64,000 bases of DNA from contig NZ_LT574835.1 in assembly GCF_900086725.1 (NCBI RefSeq), positions 210,532 through 274,531 on the forward strand, in the 5' to 3' direction. This DNA comes from Bariatricus massiliensis (GTDB taxonomy: Bacteria; Bacillota; Clostridia; Lachnospirales; Lachnospiraceae). The notes under the pieces were generated by a model that was not told where the DNA came from, did not search any database, and saw only the letters and a program-made list of their open reading frames with translations. Below, one piece after another: positions 1 to 10,084 of this stretch. Numbering within the stretch: the stretch's first letter is position 1; every line of letters starts with the position of its first letter. The position numbers and the translations under genes were made by a program.

Positions 1-3000
1 AAACATCCACCACCCCCGTAACGATTACCCGCATCGAAATCAACATCACCGGCGGCACAGTTATAGAGGATGTCAGCGGCAACAGTAGCAATAGCGTCAC
101 GGGCGGCATCGATATCACGATTAAAGATGCTACAGTTAACGGAGCCATCTGTGCAAATATCGGCGCCAATAACGTCAAAGGCGGCACTAATATTACCGTC
201 GAGAACAGTAAGATAGGCGGTACAATCATAGGCGGCTCAAAAAGGGGGACTCTTTCCGGTAACACAAACATCACCATAGCCGGCGGTAGTACCGTCGGCG
301 GGAGCGTCTACGGCAGCAATACTGACGGCGGCAGTCTCACCGGCGACACCGGTGTCACCATAGCCGGCGGCAGCACCGTCTCCGGAGACGTCTACGGCGG
401 CGGCAACGGCGGCATCCTTGAAGGCAGCACAAATGTGACTATAACAGGTGGCAGTACCGTCGCCCAAAATGTCTATGGCGGCGGATCTGGAAACAACAAG
501 GTCACCAAAAACACGCAAGTTGTCGTAACAGGCGGCAGCACCGTCCACGGCAGCGTCTACGGCGGCGGCCGCTTCTCCTCTGTTCAGGATATTGCCACGG
601 TACGCATCGACAATGAAGGCGGTACCGTAGACGGAAGTATCTACGGCGGCGGATATGAATTCCAAGGCTCCGTGTCTGAGACCGAGGTCACGGTAACCGG
701 CGGCACGGTCACGGGCAGTGTATACGGTGGCGGATACAGAGGCGATGTCACGGGCGAAAACGGGACGACGGTTGCGATAACGGGCGGTACGATAAATACG
801 AACGTCTTCGGCGGCGGCAGCTTAAACGGCACTGACGGCAAAGTCACAGGCAGCGCCAAGGTCACCGTCACAGGCGGAAGCATCAAAGGCAATCTCTTCG
901 GCGGCGGCGACTCTGCTTCTAAAGCCGGCACGGGCACGGGTTCAAGCACCGTCACAGTCGGCGGCAGCGCTAAGATTGGTGACAATCTCATGGGCATCTG
1001 TCTAAACGGCGTCGATATCAAAAACGGCGTGGACAACTTCACCTTTGCACCAGATACACCGCTTACGAACGACAGTAAAATATTCGTTGTTCTGCCCTCA
1101 GACTTTGTCAAGGATACGGTCATTGCTACCGGAGCACGCCAAGGTGATGAAACCCACCTTTTCCTGACCGGAAACGGCGCCGGAAAGTTAGCCACGCAGT
1201 TTAACGCAGACGAAAACAGCATCACGGTCTTCGACCCGCGGGGCATAGTCCCCGATGTAGAGGGCAAAAATATATACGCCAACGGTACGGAACTCTTACT
1301 GGAACAGGGCGAGGATGACACCAAAACCATCGTCTCCTTCCGCCCGGCGGGGTCTGAAGAGCATACACCTTACTATCTCTTAGACGTAAGTGGAGCCACA
1401 GGTAATACAGAAACAGGATACGACCTCTCCTCCTACATGGTTTACGGCGGAAGCAAAGACGCCGACCTTTCAGGCGATACCACTATCACCATGAACGGTG
1501 GAAAAGTCAAATACCTCTACGGCGGCGGCATGGCAGCCGTCACAGGGAATACTAAGGTCACCATGGAGGGCGGCAAGGTAGAGGCAATCTACGGCGGAAG
1601 CAACGGGAAAAAGATAGATGGTGATACTTATGTGACCATTACAGGCGGCAAGGTCACGGACACTGTCTACGGCGGCGGTTACGGCTTTAACTACGACGCT
1701 GCGGTCACAGGCGATACCCATGTCACCGTCACAGGCGGCACGTTACAGTCCGTCTTCGGCGGCGGAGCCTTCTCCGACGTCAACGGTTCTACAAATGTCA
1801 TCATCGATGCAAACGCTCCGACAGACGGCACAGCCAATGTGAGTACCCTCAATGGCGGCAATCACGGCAACGGTCTTTCAGGCGGCACAGTCGGAGCAAC
1901 CAATATTCAGATGAAGAACGGCAAGATAACGAACATCTATGGCGGCGGGAGCACAAAAAAAACCACCGTCTCAGGGAAAGTCTCCATCACCGTCTCAGGC
2001 GGCGAGGTAAAGACAATCCGAGGCGGCGGAACCGACGACACCATCGGAAGCATCGAGATTGCCGTCAATGACGGTCAAATAAACAGCCTCTATGGCGGCG
2101 GCTTCGGCGCATCCACCATCTCAGGCGGCATCGAGATTACCGTCAATGGCGGCAAGATTACCGGCAGCCTTTACGGCGGCGGTTACGGCAGCAATACCGG
2201 CTCTAACACCATCACAGGCGGCGTTAAGGTAACCGTCGCAGACAGCGCTTCGGTTGCCAGTCTTTACGGCAACTGTTACTCCAAAGGCACGATTGACAAC
2301 ACCACCCTTCATATTACGGGCGGCACGGTCACCAATGTCTACGGCGGCGGTGGCAGCGCTACAGAAAGCGCCGCTATCCACATCACCGGAGGTGTCGTGA
2401 CCAAAAGCGTCACGGCGGCCGGCGACAGCATCACCATTGGTAGAAACGCTCAGATTGGCGGTGTGACGGATTTCGGCGCATCCTTTGGTATCAACATCAA
2501 GAGCGATAGGATTCAAACCGGCGCAGACAGCTTTTCGATTGAAAGTCCTCTCACCGGAGACGACGGCTGCGTCTATGTCTCTCTGCCTGAGGATATTGCA
2601 GAAGATGCCGTCATTGCCACCGGCGATGCAAATGTGCTGGAGGCTTCCCTCGCCAAGCTTACTCTGATTGGCGGCGGCGCAGCGGATAAAAAGCTTATAC
2701 AGGACGGAGATGTCCTCAAGCTCACTTCCTCCATCGTAACACCCACGGTGGATAGTAACAATAATCCAAAGGCCATCTACGCCAACGGACTGGACCTCAA
2801 GTTGACGGCAGGCGTGGTTGACGGCCATACCAAGGTATTCTACCGGCCCATGGACGCTGACACGGAGGCTTATACCCTGCTTGCGATAACCGGTGCAGAC
2901 GGTTCCTTGGACAACGGCTACGACCTCTCTGGCTGGACAGTCTACGGCGGCGGCAGCAATAACGATTCCGACCCGATAGGCAAGACCCAAGTCACCATGG

Positions 3001-6000
3001 AGGGCGGCACGGTCAATACCATCTACGGCGGTGGCTTTGAGAAAACGGTAGACGGTGATACCACGGTCACCCTCACGGGCGGCGCGGTAACCAATGTTTA
3101 CGGCGGCGGAAAGGAAGGTAGCGTTACCGGCACAAGAACCGTCGCCGTGGGCAGCTCTGCCAAGGTGGGAAACAATAACGGCGCAGGCATCTTCCTAAAC
3201 GGCAACTCTGGCACAGGCGAAATCAAAAACGGCGTGGACAGCTTCACCATTTCCTCGCAGCTCACCGGAGACGACGGCAGCATATACCTCGTACTGCCCG
3301 AGAACATTGCGGCAGGTATCGTCATTGCCAGTGACACAAGCGGCGCAGCGGAAGCCAATCTGGCCAAGCTCTCCCTGACAGGCGCAGGCAAAATGGACAA
3401 GCAACTGGCGGCAGACGCAGACGGCAATATCAAGCTGATATCCTCCTACGCCGTCACTCCAACGGTAGGCGGCTTGAACAACAAAGATATCTATGCCAAC
3501 GGTGCCGAGCTCAAATTGGTGGAGGGGGCAGACCCGGACAAGACAAAGCTGTACTACCGTCCTATGGGTTCTGAGAATGATTATGTCCTCTTTAAGGTAG
3601 CCGGTGCTACAGGCAGTTATTATGACGGTTACGACCTCTCAGGCTACAGCATCTTCGGCGGCAATGGGGACACGGAGCTGACCGGCGACACCAAGATTAC
3701 TATGACCGGCGGCACGGTGAACCAACTCTGTGGCGGTGGTCTCCAAAAAACAAACGGGAGTTCCACTGTTTCGATAGAGGGCGGCACGATAAACAGCAAT
3801 GTTTTTGGTAGTAGCCAATATAGTCCTCTCACCGGCGACGTCTCCGTCAACATCACCGGTGGTACGATAAAAAGGGACGTCCAAGGTGGCTACAAAATCG
3901 ACGGCACTATCTCCGTCGACATCACCGGCGGCACGGTTGTAGGCAACGTTTACGGCGGCTCTTCGGGCGCTCCCGACAATCCGGGAGCACTCACCATCGG
4001 CGGCGACGCCAAAATCGGCGGCATTGACAGCGACGGCTATAACCACGGCATCAAGCTCAACGGCTCCGGCTGCGCCGACGGCGTGAATCAGTTTGTCATC
4101 GACGGGCCGCTTAGTGATACCGCCTATGTATCCATTGTAGTACCTAATAATGTGGGAGCAGGCAAGGTCATCGCCTCCGGCGCATCAGAGAGTGACCTTA
4201 CAAAGCTTGGCCTGCTGGGCAACAACGCTGTGAACTTGAAAATGACGTTGGAGGACGGCAACATCATTCTTGCCGCTAATGACGTCATTACCCCCACGAT
4301 AGTGGGCAAGAATCTCTATGCAAACGGCACCGACCTCAAGCTGGAAGAGGGAACAACTGCCGGTACCACAAAGGTCTACTACCGTCCCATAGATTCTGCG
4401 GATGGAGATGCTTACCAAATCTACGAAATTCCCAAGGCCATCGGCAGCACAGAAGCGGGTTATGACCTCAAAGATTATGCCATCTTCGGCGGTGGCTGGT
4501 TAATAAACAGCGTTAACACCAAAATCACCATGAATGGCGGTACCGTAAATACACTTTACGGTGGAGGCTCCAATGCGGATGTCACCGGGGATGCCGGAAC
4601 CAGCATTATCATCCATGGGGGCACAGTGTGCGACAGTATCTATGGGGGCGGCAGCAAAGGTACCGTTAACGGCAACACCAACGTCACCGTCAATGGTGGT
4701 ATCGTAAAGGATAGTGTCTATGGCGGCGGCAGAGTTCTTGACAGTCCGGTCAATGGTACGGCTTACGTCACCGTAAACGGCGGCGAAGTCTCCGACACTG
4801 TCTACGGCGGCGGCATATACAGCTCCGTTAGCAATGCGGTTGTTACCGTCACGGACGGCACAGTAGGCACCATCTACGGTGGCAGCAATGGTTACACCGG
4901 CACCAATGTCATCGACGCCATGGTCACCGTAAGCGGCGGCACAGTAACAGGCAATGTCTACGGCAGCGGTCAATCCTCCGATGCAGGTTCTGTCACCGTT
5001 TCCATAAGCGGCACGGTAAAGGGCAGCGTCTATAGCAGCACTAAAAACAGCAAAGTCAATACTGCCACAGTTACCGTAAGCGGTAATGCCCAAATCGGAG
5101 ATGCCGGCGGCAACGGCATCATCCTCAACAGCACAACGGTCACCGCAGCCCCTGTTCTGAACGGCGTGAAAGAATTTACCATCGAAGCGCCGCTCACGAA
5201 CAATGCTAAGGTGTATGTGGTACCGCCTGCGGACGCAGAAGCAGGAACTGCAATTACAACCAACGCATCGCCATCCGACCTGTCCAAGCTTGCTCTTACT
5301 GGCAACACAGCAGGCTTGACGCTGGCTTACCACATCGACAAGAGTATCCGCCTTGCCGACTCCAATGCTGTCACTCCAACCGTGTTCTACTTGAATATTC
5401 TTGCCAACGGCAATGATATCCTATTAGAAAAAGGGGAGGACGACAGCAAGACGAAGGTCTACTACCGGCCTGCAGGCTCCACAGAATTTTCCGCTTACAC
5501 GCTCTTTGAAGTAAGCAATGCAATCGGCACTGCGGAAAACGGTTATAAGCTCTCCGAATACAAAATCTTCGGACACAACGTTACTACCGCCAACACCGTA
5601 ATCACCATGAACGGCGGCTCCGTCGCCAGAATCTACGGCGGAAGGTACGATTCGACGGTCAGTGTCAATAACAAAACTGATATCGTCATAAATGGTGGTA
5701 CAGTACGCGATTTCGTTTTCGGCGGCGGACATCAAGACACTATAGACACGGAAACCAATATTACCCTAAGCGGAGGCACGGTCGACTATATCTATGGAGG
5801 CAGCGAAAGTGGCACCATAAACGGCCAAACTAAGGTCACCGTCACAGGCGGCACAGTCAACTGCGACATTTATGGCGGCGGCTATAGAGGCTCTGTAAGC
5901 AACGGAACCAATATCACCATCACCGGCGGCGCCATCATCGGCAACGTCTTTGGCGGCGGTGAAAACAGCAGTACGAACGGAGCGAAGGCCCTCACAGTGG

Positions 6001-7019
6001 GCGTTGGGGCTAAGATTGGAGCAAGCGGCACAGGTATTGTAGTCAACGGCGGTGATATAACGAACGGCATAGACAGCTTCACCATTTCCCCGCAGCTCAC
6101 CGGAGACGACGGCAGCGTATACGTGGTACTCCCTGAGAACTATCCCGGCGGCACGATTGCCACAGGTACCGCGGATGATCTGACAAAGCTTGCTCTCACA
6201 GGAGCAGGTGCGGACGACCAGACACTGACATTTGACAACGGTAATATTATAGCTAAAAAAATCGTACTGAGCGACGATGCTGCGCTCTCCGCTCTGAGCT
6301 ACACCATAGACGGCCAGACAACGGACGTTCCCGGATTTACGGCCGACACGGTACAGTATCAGATAGAGCTGCCTTACGGCACCTCACCCGAAGCCGTCAT
6401 TACCCTGAACGGAACGGTCAATCACAGCGGTGCGTCCATAACCTCCAATGCGGGAGTCACCCTCTCCGAGGGCAGCGTCACAGCCACTCTCACTGTGACG
6501 GCAGAAGACGGCACTACAACGAAAGAGTACAGCATCAGCTTTACAATCGCCAGCTCACCTGAACCTGTTGTCACCGGTGTAACCATACTCCCGGCCGAGG
6601 TTCAGATAGAGAAAGGCGATACCCAACAATTTGCGGCCACTGTTATCGGAAGTAATAACCCGGCACAGACCGTGACTTGGACTCTGGAAGGCAGCCATAC
6701 CGACGGCACTTCCCTTTCCGACACAGGCCTCCTCACCATCGCCGCAAACGAGACAGCTAAGACCCTGACCGTCAGAGCCACCTCAACGGCCAACGCCGGC
6801 GTGAGCGGCACGGCTAACGTCACAGTGACCGATAAACCCGTCATCGATGATAACAATGACGGCGACAAGGGCAACGGCGATAAGAACACAGCCGGCAAAA
6901 ACAATAAACGTCCCGGAGCGGCAGCTCCTACCGGGGATACAAATACCCCATGGACACTCCTGCTGCTCTCAGCAGCCATTGTCTCAGCACTGTGTCTCAA
7001 ACGAAAAAGATATTGGTAA
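1..7019 (+). CDS. Giant YGGG-repeat cell-wall surface protein, 5' end outside the window
   Basis: The reading frame is open from base 3 to the TAA at 7017-7019, so about 2,340 C-terminal residues are visible and the start and signal peptide lie upstream. Most of the protein consists of short beta-type repeats around the pattern TGGxVxxxVYGGG, likely a long beta-solenoid stalk. These are interrupted about every 300-350 residues by a larger non-solenoid module. The C-terminus has a cadherin-like beta-sandwich (about 6256-6560), a Big_2-type Ig domain (about 6569-6830), an Asp/Asn/Lys-rich spacer, then APTGD, a hydrophobic stretch and the basic tail KRKRYW, which is the layout of a sortase substrate with a non-canonical motif. 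Surface anchoring is inferred from that tail. The role is probably adhesion or surface coat; the ligand cannot be told. Composition is richer in GGC/ACC codons than the neighbours. Confidence 0.9.
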   Translation, partial: TSTTPVTITRIEINITGGTVIEDVSGNSSNSVTGGIDITIKDATVNGAICANIGANNVKGGTNITVENSKIGGTIIGGSKRGTLSGNTNITIAGGSTVGGSVYGSNTDGGSLTGDTGVTIAGGSTVSGDVYGGGNGGILEGSTNVTITGGSTVAQNVYGGGSGNNKVTKNTQVVVTGGSTVHGSVYGGGRFSSVQDIATVRIDNEGGTVDGSIYGGGYEFQGSVSETEVTVTGGTVTGSVYGGGYRGDVTGENGTTVAITGGTINTNVFGGGSLNGTDGKVTGSAKVTVTGGSIKGNLFGGGDSASKAGTGTGSSTVTVGGSAKIGDNLMGICLNGVDIKNGVDNFTFAPDTPLTNDSKIFVVLPSDFVKDTVIATGARQGDETHLFLTGNGAGKLATQFNADENSITVFDPRGIVPDVEGKNIYANGTELLLEQGEDDTKTIVSFRPAGSEEHTPYYLLDVSGATGNTETGYDLSSYMVYGGSKDADLSGDTTITMNGGKVKYLYGGGMAAVTGNTKVTMEGGKVEAIYGGSNGKKIDGDTYVTITGGKVTDTVYGGGYGFNYDAAVTGDTHVTVTGGTLQSVFGGGAFSDVNGSTNVIIDANAPTDGTANVSTLNGGNHGNGLSGGTVGATNIQMKNGKITNIYGGGSTKKTTVSGKVSITVSGGEVKTIRGGGTDDTIGSIEIAVNDGQINSLYGGGFGASTISGGIEITVNGGKITGSLYGGGYGSNTGSNTITGGVKVTVADSASVASLYGNCYSKGTIDNTTLHITGGTVTNVYGGGGSATESAAIHITGGVVTKSVTAAGDSITIGRNAQIGGVTDFGASFGINIKSDRIQTGADSFSIESPLTGDDGCVYVSLPEDIAEDAVIATGDANVLEASLAKLTLIGGGAADKKLIQDGDVLKLTSSIVTPTVDSNNNPKAIYANGLDLKLTAGVVDGHTKVFYRPMDADTEAYTLLAITGADGSLDNGYDLSGWTVYGGGSNNDSDPIGKTQVTMEGGTVNTIYGGGFEKTVDGDTTVTLTGGAVTNVYGGGKEGSVTGTRTVAVGSSAKVGNNNGAGIFLNGNSGTGEIKNGVDSFTISSQLTGDDGSIYLVLPENIAAGIVIASDTSGAAEANLAKLSLTGAGKMDKQLAADADGNIKLISSYAVTPTVGGLNNKDIYANGAELKLVEGADPDKTKLYYRPMGSENDYVLFKVAGATGSYYDGYDLSGYSIFGGNGDTELTGDTKITMTGGTVNQLCGGGLQKTNGSSTVSIEGGTINSNVFGSSQYSPLTGDVSVNITGGTIKRDVQGGYKIDGTISVDITGGTVVGNVYGGSSGAPDNPGALTIGGDAKIGGIDSDGYNHGIKLNGSGCADGVNQFVIDGPLSDTAYVSIVVPNNVGAGKVIASGASESDLTKLGLLGNNAVNLKMTLEDGNIILAANDVITPTIVGKNLYANGTDLKLEEGTTAGTTKVYYRPIDSADGDAYQIYEIPKAIGSTEAGYDLKDYAIFGGGWLINSVNTKITMNGGTVNTLYGGGSNADVTGDAGTSIIIHGGTVCDSIYGGGSKGTVNGNTNVTVNGGIVKDSVYGGGRVLDSPVNGTAYVTVNGGEVSDTVYGGGIYSSVSNAVVTVTDGTVGTIYGGSNGYTGTNVIDAMVTVSGGTVTGNVYGSGQSSDAGSVTVSISGTVKGSVYSSTKNSKVNTATVTVSGNAQIGDAGGNGIILNSTTVTAAPVLNGVKEFTIEAPLTNNAKVYVVPPADAEAGTAITTNASPSDLSKLALTGNTAGLTLAYHIDKSIRLADSNAVTPTVFYLNILANGNDILLEKGEDDSKTKVYYRPAGSTEFSAYTLFEVSNAIGTAENGYKLSEYKIFGHNVTTANTVITMNGGSVARIYGGRYDSTVSVNNKTDIVINGGTVRDFVFGGGHQDTIDTETNITLSGGTVDYIYGGSESGTINGQTKVTVTGGTVNCDIYGGGYRGSVSNGTNITITGGAIIGNVFGGGENSSTNGAKALTVGVGAKIGASGTGIVVNGGDITNGIDSFTISPQLTGDDGSVYVVLPENYPGGTIATGTADDLTKLALTGAGADDQTLTFDNGNIIAKKIVLSDDAALSALSYTIDGQTTDVPGFTADTVQYQIELPYGTSPEAVITLNGTVNHSGASITSNAGVTLSEGSVTATLTVTAEDGTTTKEYSISFTIASSPEPVVTGVTILPAEVQIEKGDTQQFAATVIGSNNPAQTVTWTLEGSHTDGTSLSDTGLLTIAANETAKTLTVRATSTANAGVSGTANVTVTDKPVIDDNNDGDKGNGDKNTAGKNNKRPGAAAPTGDTNTPWTLLLLSAAIVSALCLKRKRYW
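1071..6250 (+). repeat. Six long-period modules inside the surface protein
   Basis: Five full copies and one truncated copy of a roughly 125-residue module recur at about 1071-1450, 2565-2953, 3275-3662, 4117-4496, 5202-5577 and 6108-6250. Each starts with a VYVVLPE-like strand, continues through an IATG and a KLALTG segment, then YANGTDL, KVYYRP and GYDLSGY, and re-enters the YGGG repeats. The copies are diverged at nucleotide level, so the array is old or under diversifying selection. The last copy breaks off after the LTGAG segment and leads into the cadherin-like domain. Confidence 0.85.
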
Positions 7020-7029
7020 CATTTAAAGA

Positions 7030-7067
7030 AGGGCGAAACAGCATTGCACAAATTGCTGTTTCGCCCT
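7030..7067. terminator. Bidirectional terminator between convergent genes
   Basis: A perfect 14-bp stem (7030-7043 with 7054-7067) with a 10-base loop lies between the stop of the surface protein and the convergent peptidase gene. The T-rich flank is better on the minus-strand reading. Confidence 0.8.
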
Positions 7068-7156
7068 ATCACCTATTACATATCCTCAAAATCCTCATCC
7101 TATGCGCGGTTCCATGGAGTAATATAATTCTTACAAAATGTGTGTGTTCTGGTCAT

Positions 7157-8905
7157 TCATACCGGCAGACTGTCCCGCAGGCACAGCGCCCCGTATCCCA
7201 CCACCGGGTTTGGATATTCCGTGAACGCCGGCAATGGCCGTGCGCCTCGCCGCAAATAGGCTTTCACCTTTTCCCCGTACAAAAACGGATCGTTCCCTTT
7301 CACAATTCCCCATTCCATCAAAAGCGCGCTGGCCCCGGCCGCGAACGGAGCCGCAAAAGAGGTGCCGGTCACCGTGACTGTTCCGCCTCCCACCGCAGTA
7401 GTAGTCACATTGACTCCGGGCGCTACAATATCTGGCTTCACTCTGTTCTCTTCTCTCGTAAATCCGCGCCCCGAAAAATCGGCATACGAAAATGTCAGAG
7501 AATTGTATGCGCCGACGGTCACAACACGTGATGCCGTGGAGGGAATCGTAAGCGTCGTATTTTCACTGGGATAAAGAAATCCTGTACCTACATTCAGCAC
7601 ATTTTCACTGGGAAGCCAGAGATAGTAATCTCCACGGACAATGCGGACCGGTGTAAGTACGATTTCCCATATCCCCGACGTAATATAGCTCTCAACAGGA
7701 AGAAAATCCAGATAAATTTCCTGCGCGGTGCTGTAAGGACTCGGCTTTCCATAATACAGCAAAATTTCCGTGCCGCCGATGCGGAACCGCTGTGGCCCAA
7801 GCACAGGGGACAGCGGCCCTACCCGGGCGCCGGACGGTGAGACAAGTGATATCTCCATATCATCCACATAAGATTTCCATATCTGTACATTGACCGTAGC
7901 CTGATTGGCCTGTATGGCCAGCTGAATCCTCGCCTCTTCATTCTCCCGCAGTATCCCCGCCGTATGCCCGGCCCCGGCCGCTTCATTGCCGGAACCAATA
8001 CAGATGACACTCTTCCAAAAATTGGAGAGGTCATCGATAAAACGCTCCAAGAGAGAAGAACCGTCATGAGAGCCGTAGGTATTTCCAATGCTCAAATTTA
8101 CCGCCAGCGGTCTGCCTGCTTTTAGCGCTTCCTCCACCGCATAATTCAGCGCCTGCATCAGCTCTGTAGTTCTTGGGAATCCTTCTTCTCTTGGCCTGCC
8201 CAGCTTCACGATCAACAACTCACTCTGCGAGGCCACGCCCCGGCTCTGGCTACCGCTTCCCCTGCCATTTCCAGCGGCAATTCCGGCGACGGCAGTGCCA
8301 TGTCCCGACGTATCTACGCTTGGAAGAATCCGCCTTCTCTCCGCTTCCGAACCCGCGCCTAACGCCTCATTAATCTGCTCCCGGGTATACTCGCTGCCCA
8401 AGAAATATCCTTGCGGCGGATTTCCCGGGACTGTCTGGTCCCATAATCTGTGTATTCTGGTACTCCCATCCTCATTTCGAAAATCTTCATTGGCATAGTC
8501 AATTCCAGAATCAATGACCGCAACCAGTATACCCTCACCGAAAAGTACGTTAGAAGCCAAAGAAAGACGGGAACTCTGCACTTCGTTAATGCAGGACACC
8601 CGTCTTCCGTTTTCCGTCTGAAAAAACAACCGCTTCGGCTTTTCAATATACTCTATCTGCGGCGTGCGGGACAACCGCTCAATATCGCTTTCCCTCACAG
8701 TCAATACGGCATATTCATTTCTTAACTCTACAACTTGAAGGGCAAACTCCCTCACCGGGTCAAGGGAACCCGAATACTTTACGATAACTTCCCAGTCCCG
8801 TTCTATGGGATTAAAGCCCACATCAAGATTCAATGATTTTTCCCGCTCCTCCTCACTTGCGTCCAGCGCCAGATTCAAAAGGTTTTCTACATTTTGGTTT
8901 GTCAT
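7157..8905 (-). CDS. S8 family subtilisin-like serine peptidase (Csp-like)
   Basis: 582 residues with the complete subtilase triad: Asp132 in AVIDSGIDY, His202 in SGHGTAVAGIAAG and Ser516 in GTSFAAPFAAG. An N-terminal propeptide-like region (about 30-95) precedes the catalytic domain, and a long insertion between His and Ser (about 310-450) looks like the jelly-roll of clostridial Csp germination proteases and related Lachnospiraceae subtilases. No signal peptide or membrane segment is seen, so secretion is not shown. The ATG overlaps the last base of the upstream glycosyltransferase stop (TAATG), implying translational coupling. Family membership is secure; a spore-germination role is only a possibility, since no other germination genes are nearby. 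Confidence 0.9.
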   Translation of the reverse strand: MTNQNVENLLNLALDASEEEREKSLNLDVGFNPIERDWEVIVKYSGSLDPVREFALQVVELRNEYAVLTVRESDIERLSRTPQIEYIEKPKRLFFQTENGRRVSCINEVQSSRLSLASNVLFGEGILVAVIDSGIDYANEDFRNEDGSTRIHRLWDQTVPGNPPQGYFLGSEYTREQINEALGAGSEAERRRILPSVDTSGHGTAVAGIAAGNGRGSGSQSRGVASQSELLIVKLGRPREEGFPRTTELMQALNYAVEEALKAGRPLAVNLSIGNTYGSHDGSSLLERFIDDLSNFWKSVICIGSGNEAAGAGHTAGILRENEEARIQLAIQANQATVNVQIWKSYVDDMEISLVSPSGARVGPLSPVLGPQRFRIGGTEILLYYGKPSPYSTAQEIYLDFLPVESYITSGIWEIVLTPVRIVRGDYYLWLPSENVLNVGTGFLYPSENTTLTIPSTASRVVTVGAYNSLTFSYADFSGRGFTREENRVKPDIVAPGVNVTTTAVGGGTVTVTGTSFAAPFAAGASALLMEWGIVKGNDPFLYGEKVKAYLRRGARPLPAFTEYPNPVVGYGALCLRDSLPV

Positions 8906-9921
8906 TAATTAAATCCTATCAGTCTTCTTGCCACATTATATGCGAGGGATGATATTTTTCTTCCTGGTTTTCCCGGCAGATTCATAGTCTGTCCCAGAAT
9001 TCCATAGCGGATTTTCCAATAGGTCCTGTAGTTTTTCATTTTTAAATATTTCCAAAGTTCCTGCTTCTTCTCCAGATTCTCAGGTTTTTTTGAACGAATC
9101 AGCAGAATAGAGGAAACCGTCATCATAATCGCAAGGTAATTGGTCATATACTGGCGAAGCTTCTTGTTGGTAACCCGCTTCATATCATACATGTCTATCA
9201 TACTTTTCGTAACAAATATCTGCTGGTCCACACGGCTTATCATCACCTTTTCATTGACAGACTGATTGGATCTTCCTATATAATAGCGGTAAAAGTCTGC
9301 ATCCATATAGTAAATTTTTCTCACATGCGGCAGCGGATAGTATACATAAATATTGTCTACATAAAAAGTATGTTTAGGGAGCTTGAGCTGACATAACTTC
9401 AAGAACTCCGTCCGATAGATTACGGAATGCATCAAAATATACTGGTCAAGACGAAATCTGCCGATATCGCTCCAGCCAAAAATCTCATCCTGAGGTAGGA
9501 CATTTTTATAATTAATTACTTTTTTATGCTCTACGCCTTCTTTTTCATAGACATAGTTGGCAACAAACATATCCACCTGCCGGTCCGTGTCCTCAAAGTT
9601 ATGCAACACTTGTAGTATCTTGCTCAAGGCATCTTCATCCACCCAGTCATCGCTGTCCACTACTTTAAAATACTTTCCTTCCGCATAGGAAAGACCTGTA
9701 TTTACCGCGTCCCCATGTCCGCCATTTTCCTTGTCAACCGCTTTGATTATGGTGGGGTATTTTTCTTCATATTGATGTGCGATTTCAGAAGTCCTGTCCT
9801 TAGAACCGTCATTTACAATTATAATTTGTACATCGTCCCCACCTGTCAGTATAGATTCTATCGCATGCTCCATATAGCTCTCTGAGTTATAGCAAGGGAT
9901 CGCAAATGATATATATTTCAT
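8905..9921 (-). CDS. Family 2 glycosyltransferase
   Basis: 338 residues beginning with a GT-A fold: FAIPCYNSESYMEHAIESIL, the nucleotide-binding NDGSKDRT (37-44) and the metal-binding VVDSDDWVDED (88-98). The C-terminal third is basic with a short hydrophobic stretch (about 262-280), resembling cell-wall polysaccharide or glycolipid transferases. It probably transfers a sugar from a nucleotide-sugar donor; the acceptor is unknown. An AAGGAAAGG ribosome binding site precedes the ATG. It is the first gene of a two-gene operon with the S8 peptidase, sharing one base with it. Confidence 0.88.
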   Translation of the reverse strand: MKYISFAIPCYNSESYMEHAIESILTGGDDVQIIIVNDGSKDRTSEIAHQYEEKYPTIIKAVDKENGGHGDAVNTGLSYAEGKYFKVVDSDDWVDEDALSKILQVLHNFEDTDRQVDMFVANYVYEKEGVEHKKVINYKNVLPQDEIFGWSDIGRFRLDQYILMHSVIYRTEFLKLCQLKLPKHTFYVDNIYVYYPLPHVRKIYYMDADFYRYYIGRSNQSVNEKVMISRVDQQIFVTKSMIDMYDMKRVTNKKLRQYMTNYLAIMMTVSSILLIRSKKPENLEKKQELWKYLKMKNYRTYWKIRYGILGQTMNLPGKPGRKISSLAYNVARRLIGFN

Positions 9922-9961
9922 AAACGTTTTTTTCCTTTCCTTCTACTCTCGTATTTTTATT

Positions 9962-9990
9962 AGTATATCCCATTTCGTTTTGTTTTCCAA
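9962..9990 (-). promoter_or_regulatory. Promoter of the glycosyltransferase/peptidase operon
   Basis: On the minus strand TTGGAA (9985-9990), a 17-base spacer and TATACT (9962-9967) fit a sigma-A promoter 40 bases ahead of the glycosyltransferase start. Confidence 0.6.
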
Positions 9991-10025
9991 CAAATATTGT
10001 AAATTTCTCATAATTCCGGTATAGT

Positions 10026-10036
10026 TATACTATACT
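10026..10036 (+). promoter_or_regulatory. Probable -10 region for the first phosphofructokinase
   Basis: Two overlapping TATACT hexamers (10026-10031 and 10031-10036) lie 50-60 bases before the start. No good -35 is visible, so the promoter may be activator dependent or weak. Confidence 0.35.
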
Positions 10037-10084
10037 GTCAGGCTTTGCCGCCTTACAGCAAGATATTAGGAGGAGGAATGATAC

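Noticed and set aside
300..6000. CRISPR-like regular repeats
   Set aside because: Repeats are in frame, encode YGGG units and vary; no conserved repeat/spacer pattern.
237..6100. Long minus-strand frames opposite the adhesin (up to 289 residues)
   Set aside because: They mirror the repeat codons of the + strand gene, are Ala/Val/Asp-rich, and have no ribosome binding sites.
6950..7531. 193-residue + strand frame across the adhesin end and the terminator
   Set aside because: It crosses a strong terminator and is antisense to the peptidase catalytic region.
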